The notes beneath the pieces were generated by a model. That model did no database searches. It saw only the letters and a program-made list of their open reading frames with translations, and was not told where the DNA came from. DNA of 64,000 nucleotides from positions 62,001-126,000 of the forward strand of contig CAVYNE010000010.1 of NCBI GenBank assembly GCA_963769715.1. The letters are read 5' to 3'. This document shows, in pieces, positions 49,111 to 60,485 of the stretch. The translations under genes and the position numbers were made by a program. The stretch is from Palsa-504 sp963769715. GTDB taxonomy: Bacteria; Actinomycetota; Actinomycetes; Streptosporangiales; Streptosporangiaceae. Each line of letters opens with the position of its first letter. The first letter of the stretch is position 1.

Positions 49111-50391
49111 ATGTCAGTCGACCAGGGGAGCAAGCTCACTGAGCGGGCGGCACCGAAATCCCCGGACACCCAGCGACTAGGCGCCCTGCGCGCGAGGTAC
49201 GACCACGCCACCGCGGACCTGGACCCGCCGCTGGCCATCGTGGATCTGGGCGCCTTCGACCGCAATGCCGCCGACATGACCCGCCGGGCGGCGCTGGCTG
49301 GAAACGGGGGCCGCCCGATCCGGGTGGCCACCAAATCGCTGCGGTGCCGCTACCTGATCGAGCGCGCGCTGGCCAGGCCCGGCTACCGGGGTGTCATGTG
49401 CTACTCGCTGACCGAAGCCCTCTGGCTGCACGCCATGGGCACCTGCGACGACCTGCTGGTCGCCTACCCCACCGTGGACCGGCGGGCGCTGCGCGCACTG
49501 GCCGCCGACGCCCAGGCCAGGCAGCGCATCACGATCATGACCGACTCCGAGACACACCTGGACGTGGTGGACCGCGCCCTGGGTGACGGTCACCCGGAAA
49601 TCCGGGTCTGCCTGGACCTCGATGTCTCCTGGCGCCCGCTGGGCCGCAGGCCCGCGGTGCACATCGGCACCAGGCGGTCTCCGCTGCACACGCCGGAACA
49701 GGCGGCGGACTTCGCGAAGGCGCTCACGCGCCGCGCGGGGTTCCGCCTGGTCGGCGTGATGGGGTACGAGGGCCAGATCGCGGGCCTGGGCGACGCACCC
49801 CCGGGGCGCCCGCTTAGAGCGCAGCTGATCAGGCTGATCCAGGGCCGTTCGGTCCCGGAACTCAACCGGCGGCGGGCCGAGACGATCCGCCTGATCCAGG
49901 CCCTGACCACGCTGGAGTTCGTGAACGGCGGCGGGACCGGCAGCCTGGAGTCGACCGCGCGGGACGCGTCGGTGACCGAACTCACGGCGGGTTCCGGGCT
50001 GGTCGGCCCGACCCTGTTCGACGCGTACCGCCGGTTCTCCCCCGAACCCGCCCTGCTGTTCGCGCTGCCGGTGGTGAGAAGGCCGGGCCCGGGTATCGCC
50101 ACGCTGTTCTCCGGCGGCTACGTGGCCTCCGGCACCGGCACCCCGGACCGGCTGCCGCGGCCGTACCTGCCGGCGGGCCTCAGCCTCACCGGCGTCGAAG
50201 GCGCCGGCGAGGTCCAGACGCCGGTGCGCGGCGCGGCCGCCGGGGACCTGCGGCCGGGCGACCGGGTCTGGCTGCGCCACGCCAAGGCCGGCGAACTCGC
50301 CGAGCGCTTCATGGCGTACCACGTGATCCACGACGACGGGCCGGTCACCGAGGTGCCGACGTACCGGGGCGAGGGCCAGTGCTTCGGGTAG
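49111..50391 (+). CDS. PLP-dependent amino acid deaminase/aldolase (D-threonine aldolase-like)
   Basis: This 426-residue protein has an alanine-racemase-like N-terminal barrel with the PLP lysine in IRVATKSLRC near residue 73, GVMCYSLTEALWL, LDLDVSWRPLG, VNGGGTGSLESTA (phosphate binding) and a C-terminal beta domain ending YRGEGQCFG. The family includes D-serine dehydratase and D-threonine aldolase; the exact substrate is unclear. The ATG lies 47 nt from the divergent oxidase start. The TetR gene opposite reads antisense through most of this gene because it lacks a stop. Confidence 0.85.
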   Translation: MSVDQGSKLTERAAPKSPDTQRLGALRARYDHATADLDPPLAIVDLGAFDRNAADMTRRAALAGNGGRPIRVATKSLRCRYLIERALARPGYRGVMCYSLTEALWLHAMGTCDDLLVAYPTVDRRALRALAADAQARQRITIMTDSETHLDVVDRALGDGHPEIRVCLDLDVSWRPLGRRPAVHIGTRRSPLHTPEQAADFAKALTRRAGFRLVGVMGYEGQIAGLGDAPPGRPLRAQLIRLIQGRSVPELNRRRAETIRLIQALTTLEFVNGGGTGSLESTARDASVTELTAGSGLVGPTLFDAYRRFSPEPALLFALPVVRRPGPGIATLFSGGYVASGTGTPDRLPRPYLPAGLSLTGVEGAGEVQTPVRGAAAGDLRPGDRVWLRHAKAGELAERFMAYHVIHDDGPVTEVPTYRGEGQCFG

Positions 50392-51009
50392 GTCTTCACC
50401 GTGGCCGCCGCGGCTCAGCAGAGCTGCGCCGGCTAACTCCGCGGTGATCTGATCCGCCATGGCCTGCATACCCGCGGCGAGTTCGGCGGCTGAGGGGGCC
50501 CGCTCCGGGTCGATCAGCCACTGCACCAGGACGCCGCTGACCAGCGCCTGGTGCAGTGAGCCGATCGCCCGGGCCCGCTGCTCGTCGGCGGGGTCCACGC
50601 CGTAGAGCAGCTGTGCCCACAGCGTCCTGGCGTCTTCCAGGCCGTCGGCCACCGCGGTGCGCACGTCGGGATCGCGCTGCGCCACGGTGAAGATGTCGAA
50701 GGTGGCGAGCCACACCTGGTTGCTGTCCCGGAACGAGTCGATGACGCGGGTCCAGAACCGCTCCAGGCGCTCCCGGGTGGTCGCGCCGGCGTCCAGGTCG
50801 CCGATGGCCTGCGCCATCTGCTCGCCGAAATCATCCATGGCGGCCAGCACCGCGGCGTTGAGCAGAGCCTTGGTCGAGCCGTAGTGATAGCCGATCGAGG
50901 CCAGGTTGGTGCCCGAGGCCGCGACGATGTCGCGGGCGGTGGTGTGCGCGTAGCCCTTCTCCCGCAGGCAGCGGACGGCACCGGCGAGGAGGTCTTCACG
51001 ATGGCCCAT
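49177..51009 (-). CDS. TetR family regulator whose frame lacks a normal stop
   Basis: Residues 1-60 are a TetR helix-turn-helix (LAGAVRCLREKGYAHTTARDI, then TNLASIGYHYGSTKALLNAA). Residues 61-205 are a normal ligand-binding domain ending near ITAELAGAALLSRGG at about 50400. The frame then stays open for another 1.2 kb, antisense to the aldolase gene, to 49177, giving 610 residues. The extension is Arg/Gly/Gln-rich without coding character. Either the native stop was lost or a base is missing near the end. It is divergent from the monooxygenase and probably controls it through the operator at 51033. Confidence 0.75.
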   Translation of the reverse strand: MGHREDLLAGAVRCLREKGYAHTTARDIVAASGTNLASIGYHYGSTKALLNAAVLAAMDDFGEQMAQAIGDLDAGATTRERLERFWTRVIDSFRDSNQVWLATFDIFTVAQRDPDVRTAVADGLEDARTLWAQLLYGVDPADEQRARAIGSLHQALVSGVLVQWLIDPERAPSAAELAAGMQAMADQITAELAGAALLSRGGHGEDLPEALALAPVRRHLGDRPVVVDHVVRHEALGEFAGLGVAQPDPVARPQVPGGRAAHRRLDLAGAFDAGEAEARRQVRPRQPVRGAGAGGHVAAGEQRGDTRARPSHHRQREQQGGFGGEPAVRVEQGRADQPGTRREFGHRRVPRGRLQAAGPAAVHELQRGQGLDQADRLGPPPVEFRDRTALDQPDQLRSKRAPRGCVAQARDLALVPHHADQAEPRAARERLREVRRLFRRVQRRPPGADVHRGPAAQRAPGDIEVQADPDFRVTVTQGAVHHVQVCLGVGHDRDALPGLGVGGQCAQRPPVHGGVGDQQVVAGAHGVQPEGFGQRVAHDTPVAGPGQRALDQVAAPQRFGGHPDRAAPVSSQRRPAGHVGGIAVEGAQIHDGQRRVQVRGGVVVPRAQGA

Positions 51010-51032
51010 GGCGGGATCCTAACGAAGAATCT

Positions 51033-51070
51033 ATACAAACGTACTATACGAATGTCTTATACGTTTGTAT
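51033..51070. promoter_or_regulatory. TetR operator between the regulator and the monooxygenase
   Basis: A perfect 11-bp inverted repeat, ATACAAACGTA (51033) and TACGTTTGTAT (51060), flanks a 16-bp centre. The whole also reads as three phased 13-bp units: TATACAAACGT, TATACGAATGT and TATACGTTTGT. It is AT-rich in a GC-rich genome and overlaps the ATG at 51069, so binding would block both divergent promoters. Confidence 0.8.
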
Positions 51071-51080
51071 GATTCCGGGT

Positions 51081-52304
51081 ATGGACAACCCTGCTCTGAA
51101 AAACCGGCGCATCCTGATCTCCGGCGCGAGCGTCGCCGGACCCGCCCTCGCCTACTGGCTCGCCCGGCACGGGTTCCGCCCGACCGTGGTGGAGCCCGCG
51201 CCGCACCTGCGCGGCGGCGGCTACGCGGTCGATTTCCGCGGCGCGGCCCACCTGTCGGTGCTGACGAAGATGGGCATCGGTGACCAGATCCGGGCGCAGC
51301 AGACCCACCTCGCCACGACCACCTACGTCGAGGCGGACGGCCGCCCCGTGGCCCAGATGCCGGCCGGGATCTTCGCCGGCGACGTGGAGATCCTCCGCGG
51401 CGACCTGGCCCGGATCCTGTACCAGGCGACCAGGGACGGCACCGAGTACCTGTTCGGCGACTCGATCACCGGCCTGCGGCAGGACGCCGACGGCGTGCAC
51501 GTCACCTTCGCTCACGCCGCACCGCGCACCTTCGACCTGGTGATCGGGGCCGACGGGCGGCACTCCAACGTCCGCCGGCTGGCCTTCGCCGACAACCCGG
51601 GATCGGTCCGCGACCTCGGCCTTTACGTGTCCATCTTCAGCGTGGCCAACTCCTTCGGCCTGGACCACTCGGGACTGCTGTACAGCGTGCCGGGCAAGAC
51701 GGCCGCTGTCTTCAGCGGGCGGCAGGCTGAGCAGGCGGTGGCGCAGTTCTTCTTCTCGGCCCCGGACCGCGGCCCGATCAGCTTTGACTACCACGACACC
51801 GGCCAGCAGCAGAAGATCGTGGCCAGCGCCTTCGACGGCGTGTGCTGGCAGGTGCCGCGCCTGCTCGAGCAGATGCCCGAGGCGGCCGACTTCTACTTCG
51901 ACTCGGTGAGCCAGGTTCACCTGGACCGGTGGTCAGCCGGGCGGGTGGCGCTCATCGGCGACGCCGGCTACGCCGCCGGGCCGGGCGGTAACGGCACCGG
52001 CACGGCGGTGATCGCGGCCTACGTGCTCGCCGGGGAACTGGCCGCGGCCGGCGGCGAGTACCGCGTCGCGTTCACGCGCTACGAGCAGTTGCTGCGCCCC
52101 TACGTCGCGCGGGGCCAGAAGCAGGCCCGGGGCGGCGCGGCCTTCCTGGCCCCGGCGACCGTGAAGAAAATCAACCAGCGCGACCGGTTCTTCCGGATGC
52201 TGTCTCGCCTGCCGGCCAAGAGGTTCATCAGGTACATGTCCACCCGGACCGCGACGGCCATCAGGCTGCCCGATTACCGGGAGATGGCGGCGCCGCCGCG
52301 GTGA
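51081..52304 (+). CDS. FAD-dependent monooxygenase (PHBH-like)
   Basis: This protein of about 407 residues has the N-terminal FAD fold ILISGASVAGPALAYWLARHG, ILRGDLARILYQA near residue 111, the DG motif LVIGADGRHSNVRRL near 155, and GRVALIGDAGYAAGPGGNGT near 290 (GD motif). Relatives hydroxylate aromatics or inactivate antibiotics such as tetracycline and rifamycin. ATG 51081 is preferred because ATG 51069 lies within the operator palindrome. Control by the adjacent TetR suggests induction by its substrate. Confidence 0.88.
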   Translation: MDNPALKNRRILISGASVAGPALAYWLARHGFRPTVVEPAPHLRGGGYAVDFRGAAHLSVLTKMGIGDQIRAQQTHLATTTYVEADGRPVAQMPAGIFAGDVEILRGDLARILYQATRDGTEYLFGDSITGLRQDADGVHVTFAHAAPRTFDLVIGADGRHSNVRRLAFADNPGSVRDLGLYVSIFSVANSFGLDHSGLLYSVPGKTAAVFSGRQAEQAVAQFFFSAPDRGPISFDYHDTGQQQKIVASAFDGVCWQVPRLLEQMPEAADFYFDSVSQVHLDRWSAGRVALIGDAGYAAGPGGNGTGTAVIAAYVLAGELAAAGGEYRVAFTRYEQLLRPYVARGQKQARGGAAFLAPATVKKINQRDRFFRMLSRLPAKRFIRYMSTRTATAIRLPDYREMAAPPR

Positions 52305-52402
52305 CGCTGGGTCCTGCTCCTGAACGGCAACTCTGTGTGTACCGCGCGAGCTATTCAGGCTAGGCATGCTGGTCACAGATACCGAGTCAACCGGGGGATA
52401 CT

Positions 52403-53558
52403 GTGGCAAGCAATGAACTCATCGTGGCACCGAAGGCGGCTTCCTTCGGCCGCACCGCCGAGCTGACGCCGGCCTCGTGGTCCGGGCCGGACCGGGACCC
52501 GCTGCTGATCCGGGCGGCGGCCCGGGCGGGCGAAGTGCGGCGGGCGATGTCCCGCGTCGTGCACGACGTGCGCTACCGGCCGCCGCGGCGGCGCACGGCC
52601 AAGCTGCTGGTCCTGATCCCGGCGCACAACGAGGAAGGCTCGATCGGCAACGTGCTCAACGCGCTGCTGACGCAGACCCGGGTACCCGACCGGATCGTGG
52701 TGATCGCCGACAACTGCCTGCAGCAACTCGAGGCGGATCTGGCCGCCACGCCCCGGCCCGGCGGCGTGATGGCCAGGTACACCTTCGACCAGCGCTTGGG
52801 CGCCTCGGGGATGGCCCGGATGCTGATCCGCATGCAACGCCTGGAGTTCGCCTCCTGGACGGCCGACGCGCTGCGGCGCAACCGCAAGACCTATGTGCGC
52901 GGCGGCCAGGCGCCTACGCCGGGCCGATGCTGACGGTGCGCGCGCTGTGGGCGCAGCGCCGCAAGTGGGATGAGGGGATGTCCACGCTGCTGGTCCGCTC
53001 GACGCTGAACAAGTGGACCGCCACCCTATGGCGCCAGCAGCTCGGCCTGCTATCCAACGGCATCACCAGGATCGGCTTCGTCTTCCTGCTCGCGGCCTCG
53101 CTGATGGTGCACCAGTACGTGTGGAACTGGCTGTGGGCGATCCCGCCGGGCGTCGCCGCGCTGCTGAACCTCAAGCTCGCGTGGCGGGTGCCGAACCGCA
53201 GCGCCGCGGCCTGCTCGCCGCCGTGCTCCTCGTCCCGGTCGAGCTGTACCTGATCATGCGGGTGGCCTGCGCCACCGCGTCCTGGGTGAACGTCCTGGCC
53301 GGGATCAAGCGCGACGGCTGGGCCCAGCAGGCCCGGGCGGAGCAGGGCAGCTCCGGCGGCCCGGGTAAGGTGCTCGGCGCCATGTGCATCGTCGCGGTGC
53401 TGGTCGGCGGCGCGGTCTACGGCTGGACCCACTCGCCGCTGTGGGTCCAGCGGGAGATACTCACGGTCGGCTGGGCCGGGCTGGCGATCGTCACGGCGCT
53501 GCAAACGGTCATGATGGTCCTTCGGATTCTTCGTCCCAGCCGCGGCCTGCGGCCGTAA
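52403..53558 (+). pseudogene. degraded family 2 glycosyltransferase
   Basis: Three frames carry consecutive parts of one membrane GT2: 52403-52930 (KLLVLIPAHNEEGSIGNVLN, IVVIADNC, MARYTFDQRLGASGMARML, YVRGGQA), then from about 52910 in another frame (YAGPMLTVRALWAQRRKWDE and helices), then from about 53200 in the third frame to 53558 (VELYLIMRVACATASWVNVL). Compared with the family, the block between IADNC and the second fragment (nucleotide and DxD region) and the block after GGQA (Q-x-x-RW precursor) are deleted. The catalytic residues are gone, so it is non-functional unless misassembled. Confidence 0.8.
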
Positions 53559-55325
53559 CCCACACGACGGACTGAGGGCTCTGGTCTCGATGACAGCGAA
53601 CGTGGCGGGAGGCATCGCGACGATGTCCCGGCGGATCGCGACGCCCGCGCTGGACGCGGCGAGCACGCCGGTGCCGGGCTGCCCGAGCGGCAGCCGGACG
53701 GCGCCGGTGCCGAGGTTCGCCGCGATCCGCAGCCGCCCCCGGCAGACCAGGAGCCAGCGCGCGTCCTCGTCGAAGTCGGCGTGCACCCGGTCAAGCCGCG
53801 GATCGGTCAGCTCGGTCCTGGCCCGGCGCAGCGCGATCAGCTCCCGGTACCAGGCGTGCAGGCCCAGGTGCGGCTCGTGATGGCGCTGCTCCCAGTTGAG
53901 CTTGGAGCGGCAGAAGGTCGCCTCGTCCTGGGGGTCGGGCACGTCGGCCGCGTCCCAGCCGTGCGAGGCGAACTCGGCCTTACGCCCCTCGGCGACCGCC
54001 TTGGCCAGCCCGGGGTCGATGTGGTCGGTGAAGTACTGCCACGGAGTGTCCGCGCCCCACTCCTCGCCCATGAACAGCATCGGGGTGTAGGGCGAGGTCA
54101 GCACCAGGCCGGCGCCGACCTTGACCAGCTCGGGAGATAGCGCGGCAGCGATCCGGTCGCCGAGGGCCCGGTTGCCGATCTGATCGTGATCCTGCAGGTA
54201 ACCAAGGAAGCGGTGAGCGGGAACGCGGAACACGTCGACCTGCCGCCCGTGCGTCCGGCCGCGGAAGGCGGACCAGATGCCGTCGTGGAAGAACACCCTG
54301 GTGTAGGTCTTGGCTAGCGCCGCGAGCGACCCGAAGTCGCAGTAGTAGCCCTGCCGTTCGCCGGTGATCGCCGCGTGCACCGCGTGGTGGAAGTCGTCGC
54401 TCCACTGCGCGGCCAGCCCGTAGCCACCCGCCTCCCGTGAGGTAACCAGCCGGGGGTCGTTGGTGTCGGATTCGGCGATCAGTATCAGCTCGCGGTTCAG
54501 CCGGGCCGCGAGCGCATGCACCTCGGTCGCGAGCTCCTCGAGGAAGTGCAGGGCGCGGTGGTCTTCCAGCGCGTGCACGGCGTCCAGCCGCAGCCCGTCC
54601 AGGTGGTAGTCGCGCAGCCACATCAGCGCGTTGCCGATGAGGAACGCGCGTACCTCGTCGGATCCGGGCTGGTCCAGGTTCACCGCCGGGCCCCACGGCG
54701 TCACGTGCGCCTCGGTGAAATACGGCCCGAAGTCGCCGAGCCGGTTGCCGATGCCGACGTGGTTGTACACCACGTCGAGCAGGACGGCCAGGCCGCGCTC
54801 GTGACAGGCGTCGACGAACCGCTTCAGCCGGTCGGGGCCGCCGTACGGCTCGTGCACCGCCCACAGGTTGATCCCGTCGTAGCCCCAGCCGTGCCGGCCG
54901 GGGAACGCCGCCACCGGCATCAGCTCCACCGCGTGCACGCCGAGATCGCGCAGGTGGTCAAGCCGCCCGATGGCCGCGTCGAAGGTCCCCTCGGCGGTGA
55001 ACGTGCCGATGTGCAGCTCGTAGATCACCGAGCCGTGCAGCGCGCCGCCGCGCCACCGTTCGTCCGTCCAGCGGAAGGCGGAGTGATCATAGGTACGGCT
55101 CAGGCCCTTGATGCCGAACGGCTGCCGCAGGGAGCGCGGGTCCGGCAGCAGCTCGCCGTCGTCCAGCCTGAACCCGTAGTCGATGCCGGCCGCCACGTCG
55201 GACACGTCCGCGCTCCACCAGCCCGCGCTGGTACCCGCGTTCTCCTGGCTCATCGGATACCGCTGGCCCGCGACCTCCACCTCGGCCTGGCCCGCGGCGG
55301 GCGCCCAGACGCTGAACGTGGTCAA
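52914..55325 (-). CDS. treZ: malto-oligosyltrehalose trehalohydrolase TreZ, with antisense C-terminal extension
   Basis: It releases trehalose from the maltooligosyl-trehalose made by TreY. Residues 1-90 are an N-terminal beta domain (FSVWAPAAGQAEVEV). The GH13 barrel motifs are LLDVVYNHVG, GLRLDAVHALED (nucleophile Asp), ELILIAESDTND (acid Glu) and YLQDHDQIGNRAL. A beta domain ends at about residue 585 (FAVIETR). The usual family length is about 560-600; here the frame stays open for some 215 more residues, antisense to the decayed glycosyltransferase. The start is TTG, overlapping the treY stop by 3 nt. Confidence 0.9.
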   Translation of the reverse strand: MTTFSVWAPAAGQAEVEVAGQRYPMSQENAGTSAGWWSADVSDVAAGIDYGFRLDDGELLPDPRSLRQPFGIKGLSRTYDHSAFRWTDERWRGGALHGSVIYELHIGTFTAEGTFDAAIGRLDHLRDLGVHAVELMPVAAFPGRHGWGYDGINLWAVHEPYGGPDRLKRFVDACHERGLAVLLDVVYNHVGIGNRLGDFGPYFTEAHVTPWGPAVNLDQPGSDEVRAFLIGNALMWLRDYHLDGLRLDAVHALEDHRALHFLEELATEVHALAARLNRELILIAESDTNDPRLVTSREAGGYGLAAQWSDDFHHAVHAAITGERQGYYCDFGSLAALAKTYTRVFFHDGIWSAFRGRTHGRQVDVFRVPAHRFLGYLQDHDQIGNRALGDRIAAALSPELVKVGAGLVLTSPYTPMLFMGEEWGADTPWQYFTDHIDPGLAKAVAEGRKAEFASHGWDAADVPDPQDEATFCRSKLNWEQRHHEPHLGLHAWYRELIALRRARTELTDPRLDRVHADFDEDARWLLVCRGRLRIAANLGTGAVRLPLGQPGTGVLAASSAGVAIRRDIVAMPPATFAVIETRALSPSCGLRPQAAAGTKNPKDHHDRLQRRDDRQPGPADREYLPLDPQRRVGPAVDRAADQHRDDAHGAEHLTRAAGAALLRPGLLGPAVALDPGQDVHPGRGGAGHPHDQVQLDRDEEHGGEQAAALRFGTRHASLRFSSAATPGGIAHSQFHTYWCTISEAASRKTKPILVMPLDSRPSCWRHRVAVHLFSVERTSSVDIPSSHLRRCAHSARTVSIGPA

Positions 55326-57917
55326 CGGATGCTGCCGTCCGCGTACCGCTCCTGCTCCATCTCGTAGACCCGGTCCGGGATGAGCAACGCCACCGGAAGC
55401 CGCCTGGTCAGCTCGGAAAGCGGCGGCCGCAGGCCGGCGTGCCTGACTCCGGTCAGCACGTCCCGCCAGTGCAGTTCGGGCAGCGGCAGGGCGGTGTCCG
55501 CCCAGCCACCGCGCCGCCGCAGCCCGGCGGGCAGCCGGGTCACGACGGTGACCGCGTGGCCACCGCGCAGGAACGCCACCGCGTGCTGGGCGGCCGGGCC
55601 CTCGCTCGGCAGCGGAGTGTAGCTCCCGGCGAACCAGTCCCGGTGCTCGCGCCGCAGCCGCAATGCCCGGGAGGTCACCAGCAGCTTCTCCGCGTCCAGG
55701 CCGACCGCCTGGTCCGGGGCGGCCTGGAGTGCGGCCAGCAGCCGCTGGCGGCGCTGGTAGTCGACCGGCCTGCGGTTGTCCGGGTCCACCAGGGACAGGC
55801 CGGTCAGCTCGCAGCCCTGGTAGACGTCGGCGACCCCGGGCATGGTGAGCTGCACCAGCTTCGCGCCCAGGGTGTTCACCCGGGCGTCCGGCGCGATCCT
55901 GGCCACGAAGCCGGCGACGGCGGCGGTCAGTTCCGGGTCGCCGAGCACGGCGTCGGCCAGGCCGAGCACCGCCGACTCATAGCCCATCCGGCGTACGGTC
56001 CAGGACGTCCGCGTCTTGGCCTCGTGCATCGCCTTGTCCAGGTACTCACCCAGGCGTTCGGCTCCGATCAGCCAGGCGCCGACCAGGGTCTGCCACATCA
56101 GGTACTCGAGATCGGGTTCCGGGGCCCGCTCCGCGGCCTGCGCCGCGGCGCCGTCGGTGAGCCACCTGGCCAGGCCGTGCCACTCGGACACCTGGTGTCC
56201 CCACTCCTGCGGCCATTCGGCCAGTACGGCTAGCCGGGCCCGGACGTCTTCCTGCCGTTTGGTGTCGTGCGTGGACAAGGTGGTCATGGTGAACGGCCAG
56301 CGCCGCGCGAGGCGGCCGGCGGCGGCGTGGAATTCGGCCGTGCTGATGCCGAAAATGTCCGGGTTGCCGCCCACCTCGTTCAGCGCGGCCAGCCGGGACC
56401 AGCGGTAGAACGCAGTGTCCTCCACCCCCTTGGCCAGCACCGGGCCGGTGGTCTGGCCGAACCGGACGATCAGCTCGTCCCGTGCGGCCTGCTGGGCCTC
56501 ATCATCGGTCACCTCGCCCAGGCCGAGCACGGCGGCCTGGACCACGTCGAGGGCCCGGTGCAGGCGCTCGTCCAGATGGTCCCGGGCCGCCGCGGTGGCC
56601 GCGGTCACCGCCGCCGCGGCGGCGGCGGATGGCGGCTCGCCGGGGGTTACGTAGGCCCGGTACACGCCGAACTCGGCCAGCACGGCGACCAGCACGTCAT
56701 GCAGGTCGGCGGCGGAGTAGCCGTCGAGGGCCCGGTAGCAGGCCCGCGCGAGCAGCCGGGTCAGCCGGGACAACTCGGCGGCGAAGGTGCCATCGGCGAT
56801 GTCTTGCTTGGCGTCCCGCTCGATCTCGGCGAAACTCTGCTTCCCGCCCGTGAAGCGGACGTATTCCTCGGTCAGCGGGACCTCACCGGCCGGGTCGGTG
56901 AACAGCCCGCCGACCAGAGCGAGGGTGTCATATCCGGTGGTGCCCGCGCAGGGCCAGTCGGGCAGTTCCTCGCCATGCGCCAGGATCTTCTCCACCACTA
57001 CCCAGGCGCCGCCGGTCTCGGCGTCCAGCCGGGTGAGGTAGCCGCGCGGGTCGGCCAGCCCGTCGGGATGGTCCACCCGCAGGCCGTCGATCAGCCCCTC
57101 CCGGAGCAGGCGCAACAGCACCTGGTGGGTCGCGGCGAACACGTCGGGATCCTCGACCCTGATCGCGATGAGCTGGTCGACATCGAAGAACCGCCGCCAG
57201 TTGAGCTGGGTGGCCGCGTCGCGGGCGTCGGTGAGCCGGTAGTGCTGCTGGGCCAGCAGCACGCCCAGGGGCAGGTCGGCGACGCCGTCCCGGAGCGGAA
57301 GCACGTGGTCGAAATAGCGCAGCACCGGCCCGCGGTGCCCGGCGTTCTCCGGGGACCTCGGGGCCGTGTCGATGATGAGATCGCCCAGGCACTCCTGGAG
57401 CGGCCCGGCCAGGATGGGCATCAGCAGCTTGCCCTCCTGCGCGTCCCAGTCGATGTCGAACCAGTGCGCGAACTGCGATTGCCGGCCCTGGTAGAGCACG
57501 GACCACAGTTGCCTGTTGAGCAATTCGGGGGTCGGCCGGGCCATGTGGTTGGGCACGACGTCGACGATGACCCCGAGGCCGTGCCGGTGAAACTCGTGCG
57601 CCATCTCGCGGAACGCGGGCTCCCCGCCGAGGTCCGAACAGACCCGCGAATGATCCACCACGTCGTACCCGTGCGGTGAGCCCGGATTGGCCTGCAGGAT
57701 CGGCGACAGGTAGACGTGCGTCACGCCCAGCGCGGCCAGGTAGCCGGCCTGCTCGGCCGCCTTCGCGAAGCCGAAGCTGTCCCGCAGCTGCAGCCGGTAG
57801 GTGGAAACCGGGGCGCTCTGCTCATTTCCGGGCTCATTTCTCGGCTCATTTCTCGGCCCACCTCCGCGGCCAGCCATACGGCCATCTCCGGGCCCGTCCG
57901 CGGAGCCGCCCGTGAAC

Positions 57918-57925
<8 letters not shown>
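55322..57925 (-). CDS. treY: maltooligosyl trehalose synthase TreY
   Basis: It converts the reducing-end alpha-1,4 bond of maltodextrins to alpha,alpha-1,1. This 867-residue GH13 protein has STYRLQLRDSFGFAKAAEQA, VIVDVVPNHMARPTPE, GLIDGLRVDHPDGLADP (nucleophile), WVVVEKILAHGEELP (acid) and MTTLSTHDTKRQEDVRAR. The N-terminus has a 40-residue Gly/Asn/Glu/Arg extension with short RNEP repeats, so the true start could be nearer VSTYRLQL. It overlaps treX by 8 nt and treZ by 4 nt. Confidence 0.95.
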
Positions 57926-60053
<2,128 letters not shown>

Positions 60054-60485
60054 CCCTCGTGTTGGGTATGCGTTCCGGCCATCTCTCACTTTCCCACCCC
60101 TAGCGGCGCCCATGCGCGGCAGTCGCGTCGTCCCTGGCCACTCGGCCGAAGGCGGGTATCAGAAGTCAGCATTTCCAGCGGTTTAGCACCGCCTGGACAA
60201 GTCGGTCGCGTTCGCCCGCTCTTGCTAGTTTCACTTAGCAGACGCTGATAAGCCAATTCATGGTCTATTGACCGCATAGCGTTACCGCCGAGAATCCTGT
60301 TCCCCGGTGACAATACTGCCGCGCGGCGGGCGGCTTCCTTAACGGCCGCCGCCACGCGCCGCAGATACCCATGAGTGTGGCGCCCTACCCGCAAGAATCA
60401 GTAGAATGCCACGTTCATGTCCTACCGTGGTATCCGCTCACGGTGCCACCGGGACTAACGGAAGCGCGGGTCGCCTTCCCGGGCG
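60054..60485. other. intergenic region between treX and etfA
   Basis: This stretch is less GC-rich than its surroundings. A minus-strand frame 60086-60394 (TTG start, 102 codons, with HELAYQRLLSETSKSGRTR) exists, but it lacks a ribosome site and family resemblance and overlaps the treX leader, so it is not called. It is expected to hold the treX promoter. No hairpin terminator for the converging direction stands out. Confidence 0.4.

Noticed and set aside
60086..60394. Minus-strand frame of 102 codons upstream of treX
   Set aside because: TTG start without a ribosome site, no family resemblance, and it overlaps the treX start region. It may only be leader sequence.
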